From Sphingomonas sp. ATCC 31555 (GTDB taxonomy: Bacteria > Pseudomonadota > Alphaproteobacteria > Sphingomonadales > Sphingomonadaceae), in contig NZ_ALBQ01000011.1 in NCBI RefSeq assembly GCF_000282895.1, positions 343,114 to 407,113 on the forward strand: a stretch of 64,000 nt of DNA. Direction: 5' to 3'. A program made the position numbers and the translations under genes. Shown here one piece after another: positions 1-8,461 of the stretch (its first letter is position 1; each line of letters starts with the position of its first letter). The notes below the pieces were generated by a model that made no database searches, was not told the origin of the DNA, and saw nothing but the letters and a program-made list of their open reading frames with translations.

Positions 1-2
1 TG

Positions 3-386
3 GAAGGACTGTTCGGCGACAACCACCGCGTGAAGATCGGCTGGATGGTCGAGGAACCCGTGATGGCGAAGCAGGCGATCAAGGTGCTGCTCAACCTGGC
101 ACTGATCGGTGGCGACGCTCTGATCCGCGGCGGCCAGCTGGATATCGGCGCCGAGACCCATGAGGGCATGATCGAAATCGTCATCCGTGCGGATGGCCCC
201 CGCATCGTGCTCGATCCGGAACTGCGTAGCGCGCTAGCCGGTGGCCGCGAGGAAATGGCGATCACCCCGCGCGCGGCGGCTGCCTATCTCGCGCACGAAT
301 TGGTGCTTCAGCATGGCGGCGAGCTGCAGGTGAGCCCGCCTGAATCCGACGTGCTGCTGTTCGGCGCTTCCTTCCCGATCGGCTGA
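3..386 (+). CDS. chpT: Histidine phosphotransferase ChpT, C-terminal part
   Basis: The reading frame is already open at the window edge, so only the last 127 residues are present. The visible part matches the degenerate, non-ATP-binding catalytic-like domain of ChpT, the phosphotransferase that passes phosphate from CckA to CtrA and CpdR in alphaproteobacteria. Recognisable stretches are 'AIKVLLNLALIGGDALIRGG' and the C-terminal 'VLLFGASFPIG'. The internal GTG at 30 is not the true start. It lies 87 bases upstream of cheA on the same strand, so CtrA-pathway and chemotaxis genes are neighbours. The assignment rests on family resemblance of this fragment only. Confidence 0.75.
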   Translation, partial: EGLFGDNHRVKIGWMVEEPVMAKQAIKVLLNLALIGGDALIRGGQLDIGAETHEGMIEIVIRADGPRIVLDPELRSALAGGREEMAITPRAAAAYLAHELVLQHGGELQVSPPESDVLLFGASFPIG

Positions 387-473
387 TCGGTGGTTCGCCG
401 CGGCCGCGCGGTTCTAACCGGGAATTAACCCACGCTCCCCCATGGTGCATCCGGAAATTTCCACCGGGGCCCC

Positions 474-2786
474 ATGGACGACCTGTTGCAGGACTTCATC
501 GCAGAGACGCGCGAGACGCTGGAAGCGCTCTCGGGTGAAATCGTCGCGTGGGAGGCCCATCCCGACGATCGCGCGCGCCTCGATGCGATTTTTCGCTTCG
601 TTCACACGGTGAAGGGAAGCTGCGGCTTTCTGGACTTGCCGCGGCTGGAGCGGCTGGCGCACGCGGCGGAAGACGCGCTGGCGCAGGTGCGCGACGGGAT
701 TCGTACGCCGGATCGTGCGCTGGTCAACGCGGTGCTCGCGGTGGTCGACAGGATCGGCGAAATCGTGGAGGCGATCGATGCCGGCCATGCGCTCGATCAT
801 GGGGGCGAGGATCTTCTGATCGCGGCGCTTGCTGAGGGATCGCAGCAGGTCGCCGCCGTTGCCACCATGGCCGGCCCGCGCGCGCCGTCTCGCAGCGTTC
901 GCCTCAATGTCGATCTGCTCGATCGCATGATGGGCGGCATGTCCGAAATGGTGCTGGCGCGCAACGAACTGGCGCGGCGGCTGCGGATGGCGCCGATCGA
1001 TCCTGCGGTGGAAGCGGCGCTGGAGCGGCTGTCGCTCACTGTAGGAGAGATGCGCGACACGGTGATGCGCACCCGCATGCAGAAGATCGATGCGCTGTTC
1101 TCGCCGCTGCCGCGCATGGTGCGCGACATCGCTGCGACGCTCGGCCGATCGGTGACGCTTCAGATCGAAGGATCGGACGTCGAACTCGACCGCGAGATGA
1201 TCGAGGTGCTGCGCGATCCTCTGGTGCACATCATCCGCAACGCGATCGATCACGGCATCGAGGCGCCGGGCGATCGGCGCGCTGCCGGCAAGCGGGAGGC
1301 GGGCCGACTGACCGTCGCTGCACGCCAGTCGGGCAACCAGATTATCGTCGAAATTGCCGATGACGGGCGCGGGGTGGATGTCGATCGGCTAATTGCCAAG
1401 CTGGCCGCGATCGGCGTCCGCCCCGAGCGCGAGCTGCGCGCCCTGCCGTTGCACGCGCAACTTGAACTGATGTTTCATCCGGGTCTGTCCAGCCGGGACA
1501 GCGTGTCCGAAGTGAGCGGTCGCGGTGTCGGGATGGATGTCGTCAAGTCCAGCGTCGACCAGATTGGCGGACGCATCGAACTGGACAATCGCCCCGGTCA
1601 GGGGCTGCGCATCGCCATCCGGGTGCCGCTGACGCTCTCGATCATGTCAGCGATTATCGTGGGGGTCGGGAATCAGCGGTTCGCCATCCCGCGCCAGTCG
1701 ATCGAGGAAATCGTCGCGGCACGCGGCCACGCGATCCGCATCGACGTGCTGGGCGACACGCCGATCGTCACGGTGCGCGAGCGTCGGATGCCGCTGCTCG
1801 ACCTGGCCGAACTGCTCGACCTGCCGCAGCGGGCGGCGTCCGATGCCGCGAAGATGCTGGTGATCGTCGCCGCCGGCGCGGGCAGCTACGCGCTCGTCGT
1901 CGATCATGTGATCGACAATGAGGAACTGGTGATCAAGCCAGCCTCGCCCGCGGTGATGGCGACGGGCATCTATGCCGGGCAGACTCTGCCGGATTCCGGG
2001 CTGCCGATGCTGCTGCTCGATAGTGGTGGCATGGCGCGGGTTGCGGGCCTGGATTTCACGCGCGATCTGGACGAGGCGTTCGGCGCGGAGCCGGCTGAGC
2101 CGGAGGCGCCCGGGCTGGCGGCCTTGCTCTTCCGCGATCTCGATGGCGCGCGCCGGGCGGTGCCGCTCTCCGCCGTCGACCGCGTGGAGCAGGTGGCGGC
2201 AAGCCAGGTGTGTCACGCTGCGGGCGCCTATCGGCTGACGGTGGACGACCGGATCCTGCCGTTGGCGATGCAGGGCTCGATCCAGGGTCGCGCGCATTTC
2301 GGCGTGCTGCGGTTGAAGGACGAGGACGTCGAAGTCACCTACGCCATCGACGAGGCGCTCGACATCATTACCGTGGCGGCCGATTTCGTGCCGGCGCGCG
2401 TGCCCGGGCGCGCGGCCGGGGTCGCGCTGGTTGACGGCGAACTTGTCGAAATTTTAGACGTCCTCTGGATATTCGACACCCACGCCGACCGGGTGGCGGC
2501 GAAGGACGCGCCTTTGTGCCTTATCGCCGGCGACAAGGATGGCTGGATGGCGACGTTCGTCCGGCCGTTGCTGGAAACCGCGGGATATCGAGTGGCCACC
2601 ACCCTCGAAGCGGACGACACGCCTGCAGTGATCCTGTCCGAAGATGCTGCCGATCTTCCGGCCGGCAGCGCGCCGGTCGTGCGGCTGCGGCGCAAGCGTC
2701 AGGCGGAAGCGGGGGACGAAAGCGTGTACCGCTATGATCGCGCCGGACTGCTGTTTGCGCTCGAAGCCCGCGTGGGAGCGCGATGA
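474..2786 (+). CDS. cheA: Chemotaxis histidine kinase CheA with extra C-terminal domains
   Basis: CheA is the cytoplasmic kinase that phosphorylates CheY and CheB under control of receptor-CheW arrays. The N-terminal Hpt domain carries the phosphoryl-accepting His44 in 'FVHTVKGS'. The P2 domain appears absent, because a dimerisation segment starts near residue 140. The ATPase domain shows the N box 'RNAIDHG' (about 253), 'DDGRGV' and 'GRGVGMDVV'. A CheW-like regulatory domain follows from about 385. Residues 540-665 look like a second CheW-like domain, and the last 90 residues resemble a receiver without its acidic pocket. At 770 residues it is longer than the roughly 650 usual for CheA. It overlaps cheW by four bases. 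Confidence 0.93.
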   Translation: MDDLLQDFIAETRETLEALSGEIVAWEAHPDDRARLDAIFRFVHTVKGSCGFLDLPRLERLAHAAEDALAQVRDGIRTPDRALVNAVLAVVDRIGEIVEAIDAGHALDHGGEDLLIAALAEGSQQVAAVATMAGPRAPSRSVRLNVDLLDRMMGGMSEMVLARNELARRLRMAPIDPAVEAALERLSLTVGEMRDTVMRTRMQKIDALFSPLPRMVRDIAATLGRSVTLQIEGSDVELDREMIEVLRDPLVHIIRNAIDHGIEAPGDRRAAGKREAGRLTVAARQSGNQIIVEIADDGRGVDVDRLIAKLAAIGVRPERELRALPLHAQLELMFHPGLSSRDSVSEVSGRGVGMDVVKSSVDQIGGRIELDNRPGQGLRIAIRVPLTLSIMSAIIVGVGNQRFAIPRQSIEEIVAARGHAIRIDVLGDTPIVTVRERRMPLLDLAELLDLPQRAASDAAKMLVIVAAGAGSYALVVDHVIDNEELVIKPASPAVMATGIYAGQTLPDSGLPMLLLDSGGMARVAGLDFTRDLDEAFGAEPAEPEAPGLAALLFRDLDGARRAVPLSAVDRVEQVAASQVCHAAGAYRLTVDDRILPLAMQGSIQGRAHFGVLRLKDEDVEVTYAIDEALDIITVAADFVPARVPGRAAGVALVDGELVEILDVLWIFDTHADRVAAKDAPLCLIAGDKDGWMATFVRPLLETAGYRVATTLEADDTPAVILSEDAADLPAGSAPVVRLRRKRQAEAGDESVYRYDRAGLLFALEARVGAR

Positions 2787-3220
2787 TGGAACGTCTGTTT
2801 CTACTCGCCGAACTCGCCGGTCGCACTGTCGCCATCGATTCCGACCAGGTCGAATCGGTGGTCGATATCGGCGAAGTAACTGCCGTTCCCCGCGCCGCCA
2901 AGTCGATCCGTGGGCTGGCCGCGCTGCGCAGTCGCGTCGTCACGGTGGTGGACACCGAAGCCGCGTTGGGGCTGAACGGCTGCAGCCTTGCCCGCCGAGC
3001 GGTGATCACACGGGTCGACGGGCATTTCTATGCAATGCTCGTCGACGTGCTAGAAGATGTCGCGCCGTTCGAACTGCGGCCACTTGCAAGTGGCGTCGTT
3101 TTGGAAGGGGCATGGCGAAACGCGGCGCGCGGCATGGTGGAGCGTGACGGAGAACCCGTGCTGGCGATCGACCTGAGCGTCCTGGTACCGAATACCGACC
3201 TGCTTGCCTGCCAAGATTAA
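2783..3220 (+). CDS. cheW: Chemotaxis coupling protein CheW
   Basis: This is a 145-residue single-domain CheW, the adaptor that links methyl-accepting receptors to CheA. The pattern of beta strands typical of the family is visible in 'LFLLAELAGRTVAIDSDQVE', 'VRGLAALRSRVVTVVDTEAALGL'-like spacing and a final hydrophobic stretch ending 'LAIDLSVLV'. The ATG at 2783 overlaps the cheA stop in an ATGA arrangement, which indicates translational coupling. The extreme C-terminus overlaps nothing real; cheY starts 68 bases after the stop. Confidence 0.85.
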   Translation: MMERLFLLAELAGRTVAIDSDQVESVVDIGEVTAVPRAAKSIRGLAALRSRVVTVVDTEAALGLNGCSLARRAVITRVDGHFYAMLVDVLEDVAPFELRPLASGVVLEGAWRNAARGMVERDGEPVLAIDLSVLVPNTDLLACQD

Positions 3221-3287
3221 CGATACCATTACACCTTGTCTGGCAAAAGTGAGGGCCAAAAACACCTGCCAGCGGGATCCGGGGAAG

Positions 3288-3653
3288 ATGAAAACGTGCC
3301 TCGTCGTGGACGATTCGAAGGTGATCCGAAAGGTCGCCCGGCACATTCTTGAGACGTTGGAGTTCGACGTCCGGGAAGCTGCCGATGGACGGGAGGCGCT
3401 CGATTCGTGCCTCGCCGACGTTCCAGACGTGATCCTGCTCGACTGGAACATGCCGGTAATGAGCGGCATGGATTTTCTTCGTGCATTGAAGGAAGCCGGG
3501 CTGCCGCAACGGCCCAAGGTGGTGTTCTGCACCACCGAGAACGGCATGGCGTATATCCGCGCCGCGATCGAAGCTGGCGCCGACGAATATGTAATGAAGC
3601 CGTTCGATCGCGAGACGCTGGAGAGCAAGCTGCAGATCGTCGGCGTCGCCTGA
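3288..3653 (+). CDS. cheY: Single-domain response regulator CheY
   Basis: This is a 121-residue stand-alone receiver. The acidic pair is Asp8-Asp9 ('VVDDSK'), the phosphoacceptor is Asp52 in 'LLDWNMP', the switch threonine lies in 'FCTTEN', and the conserved lysine is in 'YVMKPFD'. It should carry the signal from CheA to the flagellar motor or act as a phosphate sink. The frame is open from 3204, inside cheW, but homology begins only at the ATG at 3288, which has a GGGGAAG-type ribosome site just upstream. It lies between cheW and cheB in the same operon. Confidence 0.9.
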   Translation: MKTCLVVDDSKVIRKVARHILETLEFDVREAADGREALDSCLADVPDVILLDWNMPVMSGMDFLRALKEAGLPQRPKVVFCTTENGMAYIRAAIEAGADEYVMKPFDRETLESKLQIVGVA

Positions 3654-3671
3654 ACGGCAGCGGCAGACCGC

Positions 3672-4769
3672 ATGACCACCCCGCTAGCATCGCTTCCGCC
3701 GGAGCGGCCGACTGTGCCTTCTGGCCAAGGCCGTGTGCTGATCGTCGACGACTCGGTCGTCGCGCGATCGGTGCTGAGCCGCATGGTGGAAGGAACGCGC
3801 CGCTTCCATGTCGTCGCTGCGCTGAGCGAGGCGCGCAGTGCCCTGGAGTATCTGCGTACGCATCGAGTGGACATCATCCTGCTCGACATCGCGATGCCTG
3901 GTATCGACGGACTCACCGCCCTTCCGGATATCGTCATTGCTGGGCGGGGGGCGAAGGTGCTGATCGTCTCTTCCTCCGCCGATGAGGGCGCTGCGACAAC
4001 CCTGCAGGCGCTTGCTCTCGGCGCGGCGGACACGCTGGTAAAACCGGGCGTCGGCGCTTTTGGGGGGCGCTTTGCCGAGGTGCTGGAGGAGCGCCTCGCC
4101 AAATTGTTCGAATCCGCAGCCGAGGCGCCGCTTTTGCCGCAGAGCCAGGGCCGCCCGACCCTTCCAGGCGCTTCGGGAGCGAGCATCGCGCTCGATCCTT
4201 TTCAGATCGTCGCGATCGGCGCTTCCACGGGCGGCATTCACGCGCTTAGCCAATTGCTGCGAGAGATTCCGTCAAGCTTCCAACAGGCCATCCTGGTGAC
4301 GCAGCATCTGCCGCCCAGCTTCATGCAGTACTTCGCGACACAACTGGCGGTGCTGGGCGGGCGACCGTGCGAAGTCGCGACCGATCGTTTGCGCATTCGG
4401 CCGGGCCGGATCATCATTGCGCCCGGCGAGGCGCATCTCCGCGTCGTGCGCACCTCTGAAGGAGCAGCGATCCGGCTGAGCACCGACTGGGCGAAAAGCG
4501 GCTGCATGCCTTCAGTGGATCCGATGTTCGAGAGTGTGGCGGAAGTCTACGCTAGCCGCGCGGTGGGCGTGGTGCTGAGCGGTATGGGGCGGGACGGCTG
4601 CGAAGGTGCCGGGCGCCTGATCGATGTAGGCGCCACCGTCCTTGCCCAGGATCAGGCCACCTCCGTTGTCTGGGGAATGCCGGGAGCTGTGGCCAGCGCG
4701 GGACGGGCGACCGCCGTGCTGCCGCCCGATGAAATCGGCCGCCTTATTGTACGGGGGGCGGCCCGGTGA
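3672..4769 (+). CDS. cheB: Protein-glutamate methylesterase CheB
   Basis: CheB removes methyl groups from receptor glutamates, resetting sensitivity. The N-terminal receiver (about 20-140) has 'LIVDDS' and phosphoacceptor Asp72 in 'LLDIAMPG'. The C-terminal methylesterase (about 180-360) has the catalytic serine in 'IGASTGG', the histidine in 'TQHLPPSF' and the aspartate in 'LSGMGRDG'. The 365-residue length is normal. Its stop codon overlaps the GTG start of cheR (GTGA), so the antagonistic methylesterase and methyltransferase are translationally coupled. Confidence 0.93.
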   Translation: MTTPLASLPPERPTVPSGQGRVLIVDDSVVARSVLSRMVEGTRRFHVVAALSEARSALEYLRTHRVDIILLDIAMPGIDGLTALPDIVIAGRGAKVLIVSSSADEGAATTLQALALGAADTLVKPGVGAFGGRFAEVLEERLAKLFESAAEAPLLPQSQGRPTLPGASGASIALDPFQIVAIGASTGGIHALSQLLREIPSSFQQAILVTQHLPPSFMQYFATQLAVLGGRPCEVATDRLRIRPGRIIIAPGEAHLRVVRTSEGAAIRLSTDWAKSGCMPSVDPMFESVAEVYASRAVGVVLSGMGRDGCEGAGRLIDVGATVLAQDQATSVVWGMPGAVASAGRATAVLPPDEIGRLIVRGAAR

Positions 4770-5617
4770 TCGGCGGTGAAACTCCCTCGGCGGGCGCGAT
4801 GCAGTTGATAGGATCGCTGCTCGAACAGCGTACCGGCCAGCAGATCGCCGCCAATCGCGCATGGCGCATCGAAACCGCACTGAAGCCGCTGCTGCGCGAA
4901 CACGGACTGGCCACGGTGGACGCGCTGGTCGGCCGACTGATCGCCTCGCGCACCGGCGAATTAGCCGACAAGGTGGTTGATGTGTTGCTGAACCAAGAGA
5001 CCAGCTTTTTCCGCGACGGCGCGGTGCTGGAGCATCTTGTCGACGCAGCAGAGGCGATGCAGGCCGAATTGGCGGGGCGGCGTCTGCGAATATGGTCCGC
5101 CGGCTGCTCGACAGGGCAGGAGCCGCTATCGCTGGCGATACTGCTCGCCGAGCGGGCGGATACCTTTGCGACGCCGCCGGAAATCGTTGCCAGCGACGTG
5201 TCACCCGCCGCGATCGCGCGCGCGCGCGCCGGCCGCTACTCGCAGTTCGAAATTCAGCGCGGCCTTTCGATCCGCCGGATGGTGCGATGGTTCGACGCCA
5301 CCGGCGCGGGTGAATGGGTCGCAAATCCCGATCTGGTCCGCTGCATTCAGTTCCGGCGGCACAATCTAACGGCGGACGCGCCCCCGCCGGGCCGGTTCGA
5401 CATCATCCTGTGCAGGAACGTGATGCTCTATTTCTCGCCAACGCTGCGGCGCCTGGTGTTTGATCAGCTCGCCGGCGCCATTCGTCCCGGCGGCCTGCTG
5501 GTGCTGGGGGCGGGAGAGACGGTGATCGGCCTGACTGACCGCTTCACACCCAGCCAAGTATTCCGCGGTATGTACACTACCGTCGAAGCGCCGCCGCCGC
5601 TCGCCGCCATTGCCTGA
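4766..5617 (+). CDS. cheR: Chemotaxis protein methyltransferase CheR
   Basis: CheR uses S-adenosylmethionine to methylate glutamates on chemoreceptors. The helical N-terminal domain contains 'LLNQETSFFRD', a hallmark of the family. The SAM-binding motif is 'WSAGCSTGQEPLS', followed by 'ASDVSP', and 'DIILCRNVMLYF' marks the catalytic domain. The GTG start at 4766 overlaps the cheB stop. This is the last gene of the chemotaxis run. The next gene starts 25 bases later but has an unrelated cell-wall function. Confidence 0.93.
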   Translation: MIGGETPSAGAMQLIGSLLEQRTGQQIAANRAWRIETALKPLLREHGLATVDALVGRLIASRTGELADKVVDVLLNQETSFFRDGAVLEHLVDAAEAMQAELAGRRLRIWSAGCSTGQEPLSLAILLAERADTFATPPEIVASDVSPAAIARARAGRYSQFEIQRGLSIRRMVRWFDATGAGEWVANPDLVRCIQFRRHNLTADAPPPGRFDIILCRNVMLYFSPTLRRLVFDQLAGAIRPGGLLVLGAGETVIGLTDRFTPSQVFRGMYTTVEAPPPLAAIA

Positions 5618-5642
5618 AACCCGGACTGCAGTAGAAGAGCGC

Positions 5643-6344
5643 ATGATCGATGGGCTTGAGATACTGGACGCGCCTTCGCCAAACCATGGCGACCGCTTGC
5701 TGCCGATTTCGATGATCGTGCTCCATTACACCGGTATGGAGAGTGGGGAGGCGGCGCTGGCGCGACTGCGCGACCCGGGGGCGCAGGTCTCCGCTCATTA
5801 TTTGGTCGAAGAGGATGGCCGCGTCTTTCGGCTGGTGTCCGAGGATCGCCGCGCCTGGCACGCCGGGCGGGGGCAATGGCGCGGGATCACCGACGTTAAT
5901 TCTGCCTCAATCGGGATCGAGATGGTCAACCCCGGCCATGAACATGGCTATCGACCGTTCACACCCGAGCAGATGGGGGCGCTGATCCCGCTTGTCGCCG
6001 ATATCAAGGAGCGCCACGGCGTCACTCGCGGCAATGTGGTGGGTCATTCAGACGTCGCGCCGGCCCGCAAGCAGGATCCGGGCGAGTTGTTCAACTGGCA
6101 TGCACTGGCCCGACTGCGGCTGGCGCTGCCGCGGCCGACGCGAAATCTCGTCGATCCCGGCTGGCCGGATGGCGGCTTCATGCTGGCATTGGAACGGTTC
6201 GGCTATGATGTCACCGATCCGGTGGCGGCCGTGACCGCGTTCCAGCGCCGCTTTCGCCCGGAGATGATTGACGGCGAGATCGATATGGAATGCCGATGTA
6301 TCCTGCTGGCGCTGTTGCTGCCCAAGCCGCAGGGTGAAGATTGA
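5643..6344 (+). CDS. N-acetylmuramoyl-L-alanine amidase, AmpD/AmiD type
   Basis: The 233-residue protein belongs to the zinc amidase family (Amidase_2), which cleaves the bond between muramic acid and the stem peptide. Likely zinc ligands are the histidine in 'MIVLHYTGM' and the His and Asp of 'GHSDVAPARKQDPG'. The C-terminus, from 'ALERFGYDV' onward, resembles a small peptidoglycan-binding domain. No signal peptide is visible, so a role in cytoplasmic recycling (AmpD-like) is possible, although the added binding domain is more AmiD-like. I chose the ATG at 5643, which follows AAGAG, over a TTG at 5610 that overlaps cheR. Confidence 0.82.
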   Translation: MIDGLEILDAPSPNHGDRLLPISMIVLHYTGMESGEAALARLRDPGAQVSAHYLVEEDGRVFRLVSEDRRAWHAGRGQWRGITDVNSASIGIEMVNPGHEHGYRPFTPEQMGALIPLVADIKERHGVTRGNVVGHSDVAPARKQDPGELFNWHALARLRLALPRPTRNLVDPGWPDGGFMLALERFGYDVTDPVAAVTAFQRRFRPEMIDGEIDMECRCILLALLLPKPQGED

Positions 6345-6423
6345 GAAACTCGGGAGGATTAACTTCAAATCCTTACGAACTCGCAAGCGAAGTTTGCTGA
6401 ACTGTTGCTCGGAGGAACAGTCG

Positions 6424-6969
6424 GTGAGCTTTTCGATTCGCCCGCCTATGACGGCAATCGGCCCGATCCATGTGCGGATGACGGGAACGGTACGTGGGGA
6501 CGAGAAGGGGCCTGGCGTCGGGATCGTCAACGCCCCCACCGCAGCGGAGGCGACCGCCGAACTGCAACGCGTAGCGCGCGTTTCCGGTGCCGATAAGGTG
6601 GTGAGCGTGGCATCCGACTATCGCCGCGCTGCGCTTGCGGGCGGCACCACCAGCACTCAGTGGCGCATTGAAGTGCAGGCGTGGGGGACCGCCATGGCGC
6701 CCGCTAAGGTGGATCCTGCCGAAGCCGCAGAGCGCGAGAAGGCGGAAAAGGCGGGTCGGACCCGCGGAGATGCCGAGAAGACTGCGAAAGATGGAACGCC
6801 CCGGCCGACCGACTCGATCACGCCGGACAGAGCGATCGTCGACGACACCGCAAGGGAGACCCCTACCGTATCCGCGTCCGAACTGGCCGCCGCTCCGGTG
6901 GCTTCCGACACCAGTTCCGCGGCACCGGTCGACGATGCTGTTTCCACGCCGCCAATCCAGGACCTCTGA
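6424..6969 (+). CDS. Hypothetical protein with low-complexity tail
   Basis: A 181-residue protein of unknown function. The first 90 residues form a compact domain in which 'PTAAEATAELQRVARVSGADKVV' loosely recalls the YbjQ-type (heavy-metal-binding domain) fold, but this is weak. The rest is rich in Ala, Glu, Lys, Pro and Thr and is probably disordered. The frame is open from 6268, but the GTG at 6424 is preceded at ideal distance by GGAGGA, so that start is preferred. There is no signal peptide or membrane helix. It ends 41 bases before the RNase P RNA gene. Confidence 0.6.
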   Translation: MSFSIRPPMTAIGPIHVRMTGTVRGDEKGPGVGIVNAPTAAEATAELQRVARVSGADKVVSVASDYRRAALAGGTTSTQWRIEVQAWGTAMAPAKVDPAEAAEREKAEKAGRTRGDAEKTAKDGTPRPTDSITPDRAIVDDTARETPTVSASELAAAPVASDTSSAAPVDDAVSTPPIQDL

Positions 6970-7010
6970 ACAGCTTGCGCGCTGGCGCCGAACCGCTAGA
7001 GCGGAGACGT

Positions 7011-7387
7011 CAGAGGGTCGGGCGGCCGCCGCCTGCTTGCGAAAGCGGGGGGAGGAAAGTCCGGGCTCCACGGAACGACGGTGGCGGGTAATGCCCGCCG
7101 GGGGTGACCCCAGGGAAAGTGCCACAGAGAGCAGACCGCCCACTGTCCCGGTTCGCCGGGGTAAGGGCAAGGGTGAAAGGGTGCGGCAAGAGCGCACCGC
7201 GCGACCGGTAACGGAAGCGGCTTGGTAAACCCCACCGGGAGCAAGACCGAATAGGGACGGCACATGCGCCTCGTTTCGGCGCGTCGTCCGGGTTGGTTGC
7301 TGGAGCGGCGGAGCGATCCGTCGCCTAGAGGAATGGTCGCCTATCCTTCGCAAGAGGGTGGACAGAACCCGGCTTACAGACCCTCTG
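7011..7387 (+). ncRNA. rnpB: RNase P RNA, bacterial class A
   Basis: This is the catalytic RNA that matures tRNA 5' ends. The conserved 5' core 'GAGGAAAGTCCGGGCTCCAC' lies near 7053. Near 7139 comes the CCCACTGTCCCGG-type region, and the 3' core 'GACAGAACCCGGCTTAC' at about 7361. The ends were set by the P1 helix: CAGAGGGTC at 7011-7019 pairs perfectly with GACCCTCTG at 7379-7387. The 377-nt length is typical of alphaproteobacteria. Short ORFs drawn across it are artefacts. Confidence 0.96.
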
Positions 7388-7459
7388 GCATTTATCTGGA
7401 CGATGCTGCGGCGCGGCAAGGTCTGGCCTTTAGCCTGCCTCGCGCCTATCTGGACGGCT

Positions 7460-7996
7460 ATGGCGCGACACACGCGATCGATGGACTGGGGCTTTCCCCG
7501 CTGGCGCGAGTACGGTTCGGAGCGCGAGGCTGCGCGCGTGCGGCTGTGCGATCGCGACGGCTGCGACAAGCCCGGAGATCGGCCGGCGCCTAAGTCTCCG
7601 AATAACCCCGAGCGATGGTATTTCTGCGAGGAACATGCCGCGGAATACAACCGCAACTGGGACTATTTCGCGGGTTTGACTGCAGAAGAGGCGGCCCAAC
7701 GCGAGGCGAACGAGCGCCGTACGGCGAACGGCTATGCGCAATCGGCTACAAACAGCTGGGCAGGCCCGGGCGACGGCAGCCGCTCGCGCGACGAGATGAA
7801 GGCACTGGAAGTGCTGGAACTGGACGTCGATGCGACTTTCGAGGCCGTGCGTGGCGCCTGGCGGCGGCTCGCCAAGGAATTCCACCCCGATGTACGTCCG
7901 AACGATGCGGATGCCGCCAAGCGCTTCCAGGCGATCCAGGCGGCCTATGACGTGCTGAAAAGTGTTGAGGACCGGCGCCAATGGAAACCGCAGTGA
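7460..7996 (+). CDS. J-domain protein with Cys-rich N-terminal region
   Basis: A 178-residue protein whose last 65 residues form a J domain with the HPD tripeptide in 'LAKEFHPDV', the part that stimulates the ATPase of DnaK-type chaperones. The N-terminal half contains 'CDRDGCDKPG' and 'WYFCEEHAAEYN', giving a Cys-X4-Cys and Cys-X2-His pattern that could bind zinc. The frame runs back into rnpB, so the ATG at 7460, after the end of that RNA, is the plausible start. The last 16 bases overlap the next gene. Its specific client is not evident. Confidence 0.8.
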   Translation: MARHTRSMDWGFPRWREYGSEREAARVRLCDRDGCDKPGDRPAPKSPNNPERWYFCEEHAAEYNRNWDYFAGLTAEEAAQREANERRTANGYAQSATNSWAGPGDGSRSRDEMKALEVLELDVDATFEAVRGAWRRLAKEFHPDVRPNDADAAKRFQAIQAAYDVLKSVEDRRQWKPQ

Positions 7997-8292
7997 CACA
8001 GCTGGTCACGTCCAACTGGGGCAATGCCGTGCTGGTGTGCGGCAAGTGTTCAAAGAAGCTGGGCGGCGGGTTCGGGTTGAAGGGCAAGACTTCGCTCACC
8101 AAGGCGCTACGCAAGCAGTTTGGTTTGGGAAAGGGCCGCAAGGCGGAGGTCGGGGTCGTCGAGACCAAATGCCTAGGCCTGTGCCCGGGCGGCGCGGTGA
8201 CAGTGGTGAACGGCGCAAAGGCGCGCGAATGGCTGATCGTGAAGAAGGGCGCCGATCTGGAGGAAGTCGGGCGCGAATTGGGGCTTTCCTAA
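7981..8292 (+). CDS. Thioredoxin-fold [2Fe-2S] ferredoxin-like protein
   Basis: A 103-residue protein with four cysteines in the arrangement of thioredoxin-like [2Fe-2S] ferredoxins: 'VLVCGKCSKK' near the N-terminus and 'ETKCLGLCPGG' near residue 65. Its redox partner is unknown. The start overlaps the upstream J-domain gene by 16 bases, which suggests co-transcription. sufE, another iron-sulfur gene, lies just beyond a repeat on the opposite strand. Confidence 0.8.
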   Translation: METAVTQLVTSNWGNAVLVCGKCSKKLGGGFGLKGKTSLTKALRKQFGLGKGRKAEVGVVETKCLGLCPGGAVTVVNGAKAREWLIVKKGADLEEVGRELGLS

Positions 8293-8327
8293 GGTCGGAG
8301 CTACTGCGCTCGCCACATCCCACCACT

Positions 8328-8416
8328 ATTCCTGCAAAGGCGGGAGTCCATCCGCCTTTGCGTGGAGAAAAGAACCGTGCTTCAGCGCCAATGGATTCCC
8401 GCCTTCGCGGGGAGGA
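8328..8416. repeat. Intergenic inverted repeat, 'TTCCTGCAAAGGCGGGA' type
   Basis: Two arms of about 24 bases face each other. The left arm (8328-8351) reads ATTCCTGCAAAGGCGGGAGT and so on. The right arm (about 8390-8416) is its near-complement, AATGGATTCCCGCCTTCGCG. They could form a long imperfect hairpin between the convergent ferredoxin-like gene and sufE. The layout suits a dispersed palindromic element or a bidirectional terminator. No ORF fits here. Confidence 0.7.
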
Positions 8417-8461
8417 CGAGGTAATTCGCTGGCGTTGATGGCTTAGCTCACCCGAAAGCGG

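Noticed and set aside
7264..7593. Plus-strand ORF across the RNase P RNA
   Set aside because: It overlaps the conserved 3' core of rnpB and another frame of the J-domain gene.
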